Below, piece by piece: positions 11,513-24,300 of a stretch of 64,000 nucleotides of DNA. The notes beneath the pieces were generated by a model that did not search any database, was not told where the DNA came from, and saw only the letters and a list, made by a program, of their open reading frames with translations. The position numbers and the translations under genes were made by a program. The stretch is taken from NCBI GenBank assembly GCA_037179385.1, contig CM074195.1:9563787-9627786 (forward strand), read 5' to 3'. Position 1 is the stretch's first letter, and every line of letters starts with the position of its first letter. The stretch is from Holothuria scabra (Eukaryota > Echinodermata > Holothuroidea > Aspidochirotida > Holothuriidae).

Positions 11513-11518
11513 TTTATT
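11513..11518 (-). promoter_or_regulatory. Candidate distal RAP1GAP polyadenylation signal
   Basis: AATAAA on the - strand at the point where repeat-free DNA gives way to a family C element. Nearer signals exist, so this may mark only the longest transcript. Confidence 0.3.
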
Positions 11519-12766
11519 TTCCATGTTGCATCTTTTTTGACTGTGCTTCACACACAAGATAAATATGTACAGTGGTCTGTCTACAAGATGATGTGCTCTC
11601 AAGGCTACCATCCCCCAAAGCTTTGACATAAAAATATGTGGCTAGGCCTAAATATATTCCACACATAACATGTGCAGTGCTTTGTATACTAAAAAGATTT
11701 CACCAAAGAAGTTTAATATTATTTCTCTGTACAGAAAATATTTCTTGTTTCATTCCACCTGTTTCACAAAAATTGCCAGGCAAAACCAGGCTATGCTTGT
11801 ATGGATACCACCAAGAAGACTCTGAAAATGGGGTTCTCATTTAGAATACCCCTTTCACATACAATATGAGACTGTCTGAGCTCTTTGGTCACCAAAAATG
11901 AAGGAATAGATTCTAATTGGATAAGCCCAGGCAATCCCATGCTTAGTTACATCAGCACGTATAGCAGTAAGCATAAGATTCTTTAGGTTTGGTCTGCCAT
12001 ATTTGTCAAAAAGATATTTCTATGGGAGGCATTACAATAAGACATTGGGATATTGTGGAAGGGAGGGATATCCCTTGAGGATAGCAACATTCACAGATAG
12101 ATTCAGCATTAAGGTAAACGTAATGGCATATCCTTCCCTCACAAAGCATCTTCTAATCCTACTTTAAGCCCATGGATGAAGTACCAAAAGTCTTTAAAGC
12201 CTCTTCTACAATATTGAAATATTTCAAAATAGGAAGCCAGCAAAAATCCATCTTTACATTGTAATTCCTTTGACATAACATGAACCTAAAAAATTACCAA
12301 GTACAACACCATAACACAGCAGCAAGGAATCGATTTCCTTGAAATGATATTCCCATCAAATAAGCCCATTTTCCACACATTCAGTCCAACTTCTTGGTTT
12401 CAAACCTGATTCATATCACAAAGACTGAAAAATTTCAATCTTTCCAAATCATGTTTTTGACTTTCATGATTTTTTACTGCACCAGTAAGTACTTAGACAT
12501 AAACAATGCTGGAATATCAGGTCACATGATTAAAATGCAAACAAAAAAATTTTCAGGATAAGGAAATTCCAAGTCTGATCAAATTATCTCATTTTCAGAT
12601 AGAGAACCAAAGCTAGGGAGAAGTAATGCACCTATAGTTTACCCCTGCACAAATTTGGCACAATGCTTTTTCTCGAAAAGCGTGAAGCAAGTTGCCTAAA
12701 ACGATACCACCACCACCAGCTAAGAAATGTAAAAATACCTTTCATTGCACTCAGATGTAATTTACA

Positions 12767-12774
12767 TATATACA
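12767..12774 (-). promoter_or_regulatory. Pumilio-type site TGTATATA
   Basis: The sense strand reads TGTATATA, an exact Pumilio/PUF recognition octamer (TGTANATA). A single octamer can occur by chance in AT-rich DNA. Confidence 0.25.
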
Positions 12775-13554
12775 TGATTATCTAGTACCGCACACCACAT
12801 TCTCTGCTTCGTGTCAAAGCTCCCAAAGGAACTATTCAACTCAATTATAATTTTTCTTTACATATTTACAATATCTTTATTCTACAAAGAGGAAGCTTTC
12901 GTTTCAAACTTCTAAGTTTCGACATGATAAATTGTCGGCCTCATATGAAGCCTCTTGCTCTATTACTACAGTCATACACCATTGCAATGGTGATAGGTGG
13001 CACAGTTTCAAAACACTGCACATACAAGACAGGCAAAAATAATGTAAATATTGTGCAACTAATTTTGTCAGTCCCTTTGGCTTACCTTTTTTCAAATTTT
13101 CTTTCACAAAAAGAAAATTGATCTTATTACAGACAACTGAATTCGGAGCGACAGGAAGATAAATTAAGGGAGCGCATACAAGAGTTGTAACCGTGACAAC
13201 AGCTATGCAAATCACTGCTATAACCCGAACAATATCAGAAACATTTTTCTGTCTTACAGGAGTATTCTTTGAGCAGCTGTTCCCTCAAAAAAATTGTTTA
13301 CCAAATCTTTTTATTTTACTACAAATAAAACGTTCTCCACATGTAGATGGCTGTCTTGTCCTTCGCTGTCAAACTAAACCAAGCCTGAGAGAATTTAAAT
13401 GTAAAGGAGATTGATGCACAATAGCTTGATTTGTGGGCACACATGTCACTCCCCCGAAAACCCATTGATCTGCCTATGTCACTTGTAATCTCACACCCCT
13501 GGAATTCAAACATTTTGAAAAATGGATAAACTATTGTGAATTTGTTCTCAAGTG

Positions 13555-13680
13555 GTACCTTTATTATGTGTTGTAAGGGAAAAGACCTCACACAGTACTT
13601 TAACATATGGAGTTGTGAGGGCAAAAGGCCTCAAACGGTACCTTAACATGAGGAGTTGCGAGGGGAAAGGCATCATGCCT
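13555..13680. repeat. Imperfect tandem repeat, about 40-43 bp x 3
   Basis: Three units begin at 13555, 13595 and 13638, each opening GTAC(C/T)TT and containing a GAGTTG/GTGTTG segment followed by an AGGG..AAAG..CTC-like segment. It lies in the probable RAP1GAP 3' UTR. The open frame across it is a by-product. Confidence 0.8.
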
Positions 13681-14337
13681 TTGACTTCAGTGGGTTTGAA
13701 AAGCAATTCTCTGATCTTGTTTGGTGATATTTACTGTTAAATCTGTGTAGTAAACACTTCAGTTGATTACTGATCCATGAAATGATGTTCCAGTGACTGA
13801 ACGTCATGACAGCAGTTTAACAATGGTTGACTGAAGCTGTAACTTACAGTACATAGCAGAACACTGACAAATGCTGATTCCGGTTCGTGAAGCGCAGGGG
13901 CTTCCCCCTACCTTTAAATGTTCCTTTGCACCTTATTTATCTTTTCTTTCTCAAGATTCTGACTTGTTCTTCCTCTCTCTGCTAAGAGCAAGACATATTA
14001 TGAGATGAATATGCAAAAAAGAATTATGCTAAGGGGATTTCTTTATGCATCAGTGTCATACAAACTCATAGCTGGGAAAAGCTCCTCAAGCCCCTTCCCC
14101 CTCCCATAACTGGAATACTACCGATAAATTGACATAAAACAGTGATGAACCCATCCAATAAATTATCAAGGAAACAATGATGAAACTATTCAAATTCTGT
14201 CATAACACACTAACTGTGGAGTGTGCATGCATGGTTTCATTCGCATATAATTAAGTTTACTTCTGGAGTGTGTAAGCTTCCACACAGATAACCTTGACAA
14301 AATTCTTAAAAAGTGTGAATACAAATTTCCTCATGAA

Positions 14338-14366
14338 ATGAAATAAATAAATAAATTATATAAATT
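14338..14366 (-). promoter_or_regulatory. AU-rich element in the RAP1GAP 3' UTR
   Basis: Read on the sense (-) strand this contains overlapping ATTTA pentamers in the form TTATTTATTTATTT, the pattern of a class II AU-rich mRNA-decay element. It depends on the 3' UTR reaching here, about 800 nt past the stop. Confidence 0.45.
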
Positions 14367-14845
14367 TTTTAATCTACAAATATTAAATGTTGAGTGAAAA
14401 AAAACTCAGAAAATACGACCTGACCGTACAAAAATGAAAATATATAACTTATAAAAAAACAATGAAGCACTATTAAATGTAAAGCACCTTGGATGCTAAC
14501 GAACCTCTGAATATAACCAATTAAGGAGAAAACAAAGAAAGTCTACTTTGTATTGCAAAGCTGCCTTTGTACCTTGTTGGAATTCTAAAAGACAATGATA
14601 CCTCCAAAAGGTTTATAACAAAAGGAGAAGATTATTCATTGGAGAAAAGTAATCACTGGTTGGCAAAAGGTCAAACATGGATAAATTAAGTATGCGGAAA
14701 TGCGGAACTACGTAACTTGTGCAAACTTAGGCTTGGAGACAACTCTTGCTTGCATTGACTGACAGAAACATAGGCTAAATGATGAAAATATTTAAAATGA
14801 AATGGTAGGTATGCGTATAAAGGCAACTCAATGAAAAAGGAATGT

Positions 14846-14871
14846 GGGGAAGGGGGTTATGGGATTGGGGG
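14846..14871 (+). other. G-quadruplex-forming motif
   Basis: Four G-runs (4, 5, 3 and 5 Gs) are separated by loops of 2, 4 and 3 nt, satisfying the G3+N1-7 rule on the + strand. It is about 270 bp beyond the RAP1GAP stop, on the non-template side of the transcript. Confidence 0.6.
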
Positions 14872-15143
14872 TCGGATGGGGAGTGGTCTAAGAGGTGCAA
14901 ATGAACCTTGCATTTAATTATTTACAAAAGTAAAATTCCTTTTCAATAACATTATAACATTGCAGGGATCATGTGGTACCTCTCTACATCACATATATAG
15001 CTTATACTAATTAATAAGTACCGTGGAAGATGATGAGGGGGTAGTTTTAGATTGTAAACTGAGCTTTCAGATTGTCTTGATTCTGAAAACTGAATCTGCT
15101 TCCAAGGGCATCAGCTTGGATGGTAACTGCTCTGAGAAGAGGG

Positions 15144-15314
15144 CTAGCATTCTACAGTGTGACTAGGGTTATCAAGGTTTTGTTGCATGGTAGGGTTGTC
15201 CAAGGACTGGGATTTCCTATGCTTCATTGCCATCAAAGCTTTGTTGGTAGCGGAGATTTGCGCCATGTGTTTCAATTCTTTTTCTCGTAACTTCTTGATG
15301 TCCTGTTGCCAAGC
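15144..15314 (-). CDS. RAP1GAP: RAP1GAP exon 20 (coiled coil end, C-terminus, stop)
   Basis: A 171-nt coding part starting [20 protein letters not shown], which continues the heptads. It then has a basic site [11 protein letters not shown] and ends DNPSHTVEC before TAG at 15146-15144. The RKSQSLDN motif echoes NRSQTLDN of exon 14. Confidence 0.87.
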   Translation of the reverse strand, partial: AWQQDIKKLREKELKHMAQISATNKALMAMKHRKSQSLDNPTMQQNLDNPSHTVEC

Positions 15315-18300
15315 CTGAAGTGATAAATGAGATTAAGGAAGAAAAATTAAAATATACCTGAAATGAAAAATTTAACATCTCAAAAATAAACTAAAGCTTA
15401 GAAAAACACACATCCCCCAACAAAACCCTTTATTTTTCTCTGTTCCCACTCTCCCTTCTCACAACTGCCTGTGCCCATGGTGAAAAATACTTTCGCAGCT
15501 TATTGCTGTAAAATTCTCCCCAAAACTCTCTGGTTTGGGAGTCTATGGGCTCTGATACCTACTTCCTATTTACCTATGTATATCATTATCCCCTGCACTA
15601 ACAGTCTGGCAAAAAACAAAGCATTGTGGTAACCCCTACCCATAGAGGACGCCCTAACTAGTTCCTACTTCCTTCTACATCATTGCAGGCAATAAGGATA
15701 CACATAAATGAATAGGTGGTCAGGGGCAAAATAGACACTAATGATGGATCCATGAATAAAGTCATCCTTAACATTCCCTCACCCTACCCCTTGCCCTCTT
15801 CTCTATCCCTTCTGGTTTCCTTACCCTTCTGTCTCCTCCCCCCTCTCCCCTTGCCCCTCCTCAAGTCTCTCAGATACTTACCACATTTTGTCTCAAGAGT
15901 TCCACCTTTTCTGATTTCAGTTTAATTATATCCATTTTCATACTGTCTATCTGCTGCATGTAATTGGCTGTAAAAACAAAAAATAATAACTTTAACAATA
16001 GTGTTCACCAAACACATGAACAAAGTTTATTCGAGGCTTACACGTATCTTGACCAACAATGGCAGACTAACCAGCTGCTACAATCTTTAAAATCCATTCC
16101 ATCCAAGCCTGTAGCCATATGGAGGGTTATCTCCCTGAAAATTGTTTTTCCCATAAAAGGCTTTAAAGTTTGCAATCGATGTAATACTTACACCTGTACA
16201 CATTTGGGCCCCCCTGACAAATCCCCCACCCCCCCCCCTTGATGTGGATATAGGCCTGGTGCCATCGGGACCTCCCTTTCCGTATCTACTACTGAGCAAA
16301 TCTAACGTCCATCTTTTTTTACTGTTCCAAATACCTAAGACAGGCCTTCAAATATTCCATACATAGGGATTTTATTTTACCCCCACATGGACAATAGTGT
16401 GAAGAGGTAAAACAATAAAATTTTGAGACAATTAAGAAAAGAAGGATGCTTACTTTCAAGATCTATGACAGCAGAACATTTGCCTTCCTGACAGAGACAT
16501 GGATTCAATGGACTTGGTTTGTTGCTTTGAATGCAACCAGTGGATGATAGACTTCCCTGTAAAGATGAAAAAATATGATGCTATTTAAAGAAAGATCTAT
16601 CACAAGCTTTTATTCTCACTCATCAGCAGTGAAAAATTGCTGTTGAAAAATAGGGTGAGAAAGTCAATTTGTAGAATGTCCATTCTGAGATGAGAAAAGC
16701 AGAATGTAAAAGAAGTAGGCATTTTCTTTCTTGAACCTTGTCCTTTCCCTCCCCTATGATGGCTGCATTCATTATGTCCAATAGCCCTTACTAAAACTAC
16801 CTGCCACTGAACAGTCTAAAACCTGACTTTTTGGTGATAAGTCAGGTTTTTACTTGATGTTAACAACCCCAGTTTATAGCCACTTCAATGCCTAAAGGGT
16901 TTTATCATATTTTTTATTGATTTTAGGATTAAGAGTGGCTATAAACTGTAGGTGCCAACATCAAGCAAAAACCTGACTTAACTGCCAAAAAGTCAGGTTT
17001 TGGACTGTTTAATGGTAGGCACTTTTAGTAAGGGCTATTTGACTATTTCATGAAATGTTACATCCCCCACCCCTTATTTTGTTTGAGAGAAAAGCCAAGC
17101 TATATATAGATTTATACTCACCACTCCTGTGTCTGAGTCATCAGCAGGTGCATGGTCTTCTTCACTGTTAAAGCTATCCAATGAATTACTGGGAGACAGT
17201 TTAGAACCTTGTAAACTGTGGACAGAAAGAAATGATTGCTATTATAATATATTTCAATAGATTTGTTAGTTAGATAGTTTTTTAGTTTGTTGTTTGTTAG
17301 TTAGTTAGATAATGATTTAACGAAACACCAACATGAATATGTTATATAGTGTCATACTGTTCAAATACTGTTCAAGTCCTCCCACAGTCACCTCTTACAA
17401 CAGGCAGGGAATACCTTGGGCATATTATACAACTCCTGGCCCACAGAAGGACAACCGTTTGAGGACTTGCTCAGTTTTGTGGCACCAACAACCTGCCAGT
17501 CATGGGATGAGTAATAACGGTCTTATGTGCGCACTTTATAGGCGATAAACAGGGACAAACGTCTCACCACACACAACCTCCTCAGCCCACCTGGATGCAG
17601 TTTTACATCATACCCAGGACTGTATATATCAAATTATCAATAGAGGAACCCAATATGCAGGCGAGGACAGAGATTGTTAGAGGTTATGGCTGAAGTTGCA
17701 TCCGAATCACAACAATGTTGCTTTTTGTCAGTTGTGTAACAACAAGGACTTCAAGGACAGGATAAGTTTGTGCAACTTTCAAGGGAGTGAATTGTCTAAT
17801 GTAGGCAGGGATGTGTACAACTCTCTCTGCATTTTAAGCTGGTCAAGATTTAAATGAAACTGGATACATGTTCATGAATAGAATATTAATTGAGCTAGAA
17901 TGGCCTTCAGGTGGATATTTGACGGGTGAACATCATATGTATTAACTTCCTTTGGAACACCAAGTACTACTTAACAATGTCCAAGACAACAAGATGAAAC
18001 GTTCCTTCTAACTTTTTGTTACATCCTCCTTCTCTGCCTGATTACTTCTTATCACTTTAGGGAGAAAATGAAACTCACTACATGCACACTTGATATAGTC
18101 ACATTTCACATCTGATTAATTGATTGACAATAACAAATATGCTAAAATACACAAAATATTTCATAACATTTGGGGTTAGCTAACAGGCCAGTCAAGCATG
18201 TGTTTATTGTTTTTCGTGCAGTGTGAACACAAGGAAAACAGCTGATTTGTGGGCACAGACCATGTAACATACTCAGATACCAGTTACACCCCACACAGCC

Positions 18301-21300
18301 TTTGACCTACTGGGGTGTCTATGAGAAGCTTTCTCAAGAAATAACATCACAGCATGAAATATATAGCAAACTTCATTTAAATTGTGAAGATTGTAACTCA
18401 ATGTCACCCTCTTATTTGCATTCTCCATAAATTATAATCAGATACAGACCCACAATCTCTGCCAAAAGAAATGAAGCAAAGGCCTTCCAAAACAAATGGT
18501 TTATTTCCTTTTATCCAGCTCTCATGCATGACACTCTCCCCCTTCCCCCACTTCAATGTGGGTTGGGTAAAACTGACCAGTCCTGAGTAAAACAACATTG
18601 AAACGAGGGAAAGGTGTTTGTTGCATTTACCTTTGGTGGTCATTGTGGACATCATGTATTGTTTTCCTTAAAGGGGAAGTGTTACTTAGGTCTACTGTAT
18701 CCTGATATCGAGGTAGGTGAGAACCAAAATAAACTATGAATGGCTCTGTTTATTTATGTGACATATTTCTGTTTCGTCCCAAAAGTGTAGCACGCAGACT
18801 CCCAGTTGGGGGCATATTCCCTGACTACATTCACTTACCTTGATTTACTTGTTCTGTTGACATCAGGTGAACTGTTAAGAGAATTGGAGGAAGACTTGTG
18901 TGATTCCTGGCTGCCGTTTATACTTTCTGATGAGTGTGATGATCTACTCAACCCACTGTCCCTGACAGAAAAGACAAAAAACAATTGCCATGAAGCACAG
19001 AACATAACTTGACAGGATGGTATCTCAAAGTAGGGGGGAAGGTGGGGGAAGTGAGGGGAAGGTTAGGCTGAGTTTTCCACTAAAATTAAACCACTGGCTG
19101 AGCATGCCTTCCACCTTTCACAATCTCCCCCCCCCCCCTCTCACTCCAGTCCAATTCCACAAACACACCTTTGGGATCTGAAAAAATACAAGTTGCATTT
19201 AGTTAAAGAGAAACACCAAGTAGACCCTGTTGAAAACAAAATGAGGCACTTCTGACATAGACCTACTTCCAAATAGCAATTACAAAGGATGGTGGGATAG
19301 AGTTTTGGTGTTTGTCATTTTTGTCAATGGCATTTTACTGTGGTGAAAATTGACGTACACCCAAAACTCTATCCCACAATTCATTGTAATTGCTATTTGG
19401 AAATAGGTCTGTGCACACAAAACATTTCTTTCAAACCAATGCTTGCAGTAGCACTGAAGAGTAAAGCAGCTCATTGAGTTGGTTCATGAAATCCCACAGT
19501 TTTTCCAAACCTGTTAAAGTTTTCTTTACATACCAATAACAAAATTGTCAAACTTGACAATCCCCATATCCCACATACAGATAACTGTTCTATGAGTGAG
19601 AACTTAATGGTTTGATTCGGTTTGCAAATATTTGTGGCCAGACACTTTTTCAAATCATGCACAAAACCACTACGAGCGAGGACACTGAAACATTAAAAAA
19701 AATTAACTTTTTCCGTAACTATTGGATATGAAACTTCAGTCATTATGCTAACTATAAGCACTTTAATATGGTGATGACCCCTTAACACTCTCATTGAGTT
19801 ATCAATATCAACTCAATGAGCCCCGTTCCAATTCACATCAGACTAACAGTTTCAGCAACCTACTCTACCACCAACATACTTCCAGTTTTAGCTGTCACTC
19901 ACATAAATGGAGAAACCCAGTTGAACAAAGTACTCACTAAACTAACCTTAACTAGCCACTAGTTCTACCCCCATCCCTCATTCTGTTCCCTTCCCCCACC
20001 CCCAACACCACCACAAGTTTTCAGTCATCACACACTACACATGACCAAATATTTGCCTTTTATGAGATCTGTCATGGCTACTGCACTGAGTTTTTAAAGA
20101 AAAACGGTGGTTCTAAATTTGGTACTGACCCACTGGTTCATTACTCCAATTAGATGCTTTAATCAGGGACTGCAGAGACAGGGCACTGGGGTCTCCCACT
20201 TTTTAAGCTGTAGGCATTTTGAGCCACTTTACATTGCTATTATTTTATTAAATATATTTGGCCATTTTGTTGGTTAGCCACCTCCCCCCCCTAACCCAAT
20301 GAACAGCAGTTTTGATTATCATTTTGGTACAATAAAAGCCCAACAACTAAGGGTATAAATTACAACTTACAACAAATTCTGCAATAAGTGCTGGCAAAAA
20401 AGGAATCAAATTGTTTACTTTGAGATAAACTGCTAGTAAATGTCTGACTTTCAGGGCTGTTTTAAAATGCTTGAACAGACATAATTACAAAGACAGTAGC
20501 TACAGAACTCTATTTATCACATATCAGGTGAATCAGGCATTTGGATGGGGACCCTGAATTGGTATCAATTATCAAATGCAGTTGGAAGTGACCCAAGCAT
20601 AAGTAAAGATGAGGAAATCAATTGTTCTGCTCGTTATTAAACAATCGTCCTGCTCGCTGATGGGAAAAAGCAGAGGACTAAAGGGGACCAATTTAGATTA
20701 ATCATGGTTTGTAAGTTTTAAAGCATTTGTCCACATCATGTGTATTTGGCATTGTTAACAGGTCTTGTTGTCAAGGTTGGACGTAGCATAACTGTTTCCA
20801 AATGGAAAAAAAAAATCCAAAAGTAACAAATTCACACCTTTTCCTCCTGCTTGGCTTATCCTTGCCATCAGCGCTGCCGAAGCTGTGAGCTGTCGCACTT
20901 CTTGACCTTGCTGGTCTAGGAGGTTGAACTTTGACCTGAAATGACACCACCAATACAACTACATTATAATAAGTTCTTCTCATTTCACACATTAAGCATT
21001 TGAACTTATTACATCGGGCAAGATCTTCCACATTTAGAACAGGAAGTTAAAGATCATTACAAAATGTGAGGAAGTACTCCTTTATGGATAATAAATATTT
21101 CGGAAGTGAATAGTACTTTGCCTGCAAAATGGCCCATCTCCTATTCCCCTTTCTTATGTATTTTATAACAAAGCCTGGAAGAGACTAAATTCCAGACAAC
21201 TGGTTGTTTATTAGGAACCAAGTTTAACTTAAAGCAGGAAATAATAAATTCCCCCCGTAAAATTTACATCAATACAACTCTCAACTTGCAAAGTTAAAAC

Positions 21301-24300
21301 TTCACCATGGCAACAAGACATCACAATCACAGCTAATACAATGTGCCAAGTTTTCCTGTTTTATGGCCTTCTAATTCACAATTGCTTTAACATCCTCCAA
21401 CACTAATGTTTTATACAGTCAAACTATTTTCAGTTACGGCTTTGAACTAATTGTCCAACAAGTTGTGGAAGTGTTTCATAAGACCGCTTGCTGTTTTTGT
21501 AGAATACATGACCAATTTGTAGGACTTTTATGGCCTCATATTATGAGCAGAAGGAAACCAACATTCATCAGCAATGAAGGTTATAAGACAATTTTCCATG
21601 AAATAAAGAACCAATCTGGATCAAGCTCTTTATGATTTCATTTTCAATTATGTTTCTTACGTCATGAGTCACCTTTAAGAGCTCTGCAAAGGATGCAAGC
21701 TTCTAAGAAGAGCTATCAAATTAAACTTTAACAGACCACAACCACTTCCAGGTATCCACATAGTCGCAGCAAAACGACCTTTAATACAATTACTCATGTT
21801 ATTGGTTTGTAGCATATCAATGAATTCTGCAAAGCATTCAATAAATATTTATGAGGTAATAAGCATAATTCAGATATTTAATATCAGTTAGATTTAAAAT
21901 TTTCATACTAAACTACAAATGCAAAGGATATGGCTGTTGCTCATACATTACACCTGAGTGTCAGTTGATTAGCCAACTAATAGTTCAAATTAAACTAGGT
22001 TTCTTAATTTAAAATGACACAAAAAGGGTCACATCGCATAGGAGAACTGCAGATTACCCTTAGATATGATCTGGCCTGGGGTCATCTCTGCCCCTACCCT
22101 TCCAACTCCCCACCCCCTCCTCCAGTTGCTCATCTTATTTGCTTCAAATATCCATGAAAACTGATCCACTGGTCCACTGACTAGCTGACGTCACATTAAA
22201 GCCATAAAAGTCAATACAAAACATTTCCCCATGTCATTGTTTAATGACTTTCTTGGTTACAGATGTTGGGCCTTACCTGTGGGTTTGCTGTCCCCTTCTC
22301 ATCTGCTTCAACCCCATTGTACTTGCTAATGTTATCTAGTGTCTGAGATCTGTTTCTGAAGGCTTTCTTAAAGGACATTAAGAGACCAGATCGCCCACCA
22401 CTTCCATCAAGCTTTATCTGACCCTGACTACTGGATTGCAAGGGGGCTAGAATGTCAAAACCTGGAGATACAAAAAGACAAGATTGTTGTTGAATCATGG
22501 GAAAGTAATACAAAGTGCAACAAATCATGTGTGAAGGGACAGTACATCGCAGTTTACTGGTATACTTTTTTAAGTTTTTGGCAAGGAAAATGAGTAATGG
22601 ACCTCCCGGGAGAGGGTAGAGTGCATTACCATTAGACTACACACCTAGTATAAGGATTAGAGTATTTGGGTTATGTGTGTCAGAACACATTATGTGAATA
22701 TTTGGTAATTGATACTAATCCAAGGTCCCTGTCAAAATGCTTGATTGGGCAGGTATGTTATTAACAGAATTTTAAAGCAACTGTTGTCCTAATGCCGTGA
22801 AGCTAATGCAAATGTTCTTCTTAGTGTGGAGTAGCAACCCTTTATCACATGCTATCGATGCAGTGAATGAAACTATAATATCTAAAACAGAATTAGATGG
22901 ACTCACTAGGTTTGATATGATCAGAAAAAATTACGACTCCGCAACTATTCTCCAATACAACTTAATTTGTCCTCAATAGCCAAATAGATATTGACTCAAT
23001 ATTTGCAGCAAGTGGTCATTTCCTGTGATGTTTTCCTTTCAATGTTTCCCACCACTTTGTCATAAACTGTGTACAGTTTGCTCTGTACTACCATGTGTAG
23101 TTCTATGCATATATGCATTTACACATGCTATAGAAAGTACAGACATTCATGAACACTTTTGTGAGACAATCAACTCTGGCTTCTAAACAAGATTTTGTAA
23201 CACACAAAAGACCAATGAACTCAACAAATTGTACCCCTGACCCCCACCAAACCCTTCCCCAATGCTGAAGAGTGTTTTCATTGCCTTTTTATATTTTTTA
23301 GATTTTTGTAAGATAGTATCTTGCTTTACTGAATAAGGAACTTTTGACACATCAGTTTGTCAGAAAAAAATAACAGATTTTCAAAGAATGAGCTGATATT
23401 TCAAAATACTGTTGAAGCCGGTACTGAAGAGCATCAGATATCCTGCAAAGTACACATGGTGCCACCACAAAGTCATAAACTTACAAAATGCCCTGTGCCA
23501 AAATGGGTGGAAAAAGTTGGGAAGCTGGGAGGCTCCTTCCCCAGAAATTTTGCCATCTGGAGGGAAATTTACCATTTCTGTACATGAAAACATGGGAGGA
23601 ATTGTGGGAAATTCAACTCACTTCCAGGGAAATAAACATTTTTTCCAGCCCTGTTTGCCCATTACCTAATTATTTTTTTTCTAAAATGACCTACACTTCT
23701 ATGGCTTGAAGCCGAGAACCACTTCATTTTCATACAGCAAACATGATGAAATGAATAATTAAAATTCGGTGCACATTCAGAATACATTGCAATATACACA
23801 GCTGATTGTACACAAGAAGAAACTCTAATCTTATAACTGCACAAACACACAGGGGATATGCAAGAGATGTACCTCAGAGCCAGAGTTTTGGCTACCAGAG
23901 TCAGTGGGGGACAGTAAGATCTGTATGCTTTTTGTTGATTCATACTAAAATGGAGCCACTCAAATCCTCACCAATTCCCACTTGTACTATCAACAAACTA
24001 CAAATTTACCACCAAATCTCTGGACCAGTAATCCTTGACCTGCCCAAGTCAACATTTTTGCGTACACTCCATGTGAAAAAAATGGAGGCAGTATGTGTTT
24101 ACATTACGCGTGCGGCTTGGTTACTTGCCGTTTGGTATGCCCCCGGAAAATAAAACGATATTCTGGGTGTCACGTGATCAATGAAGACACCAAATCTGCC
24201 TTCGCTATCTGTGTTTTCGGAGATAGCAAAGGCTGATTTGGTGTCTTCGTTGATCACGTGACACCCGGAATATAGTTTTATTTTCCGGGGTATACCAAAC

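Larger units (their letters stand above)
11490..15143 (-). other. Probable long RAP1GAP 3' UTR
   Basis: This is about 3.6 kb downstream of the RAP1GAP stop with no dispersed repeat that I can recognise, unlike the DNA either side. A sense-strand AATAAA (plus TTTATT at 11513-11518) could close it; other candidates lie near 12875, 13310 and 13560. It contains an AU-rich element, a Pumilio-type site, a 40-bp tandem repeat and a G-rich tract. The extent is inferred. Confidence 0.4.
15315..22276. other. RAP1GAP introns between exons 20 and 14
   Basis: Contents beyond the exons at 15882, 16454, 17122, 18839 and 20838: hairpin MITE (16780-17039), family M-like sequence (17307 onward), family D (17987-18356), hairpin MITE (19259-19410) and the SRPRB-intron MITE family (19466-19823). 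Bases 19.9-20.8 kb and 20.94-22.27 kb show nothing recognisable. Confidence 0.6.

Noticed and set aside
17307..17700. LTR or SINE-like sequence following ATTTAACGAAACACC
   Set aside because: Only the first 50 bases resemble family M in the SRPRB intron; the rest has no partner here, so no element was called beyond that.
22596..22650. tRNA gene
   Set aside because: Only an A-box-like segment is convincing; no complete cloverleaf or B box, so at most a degenerate fragment.
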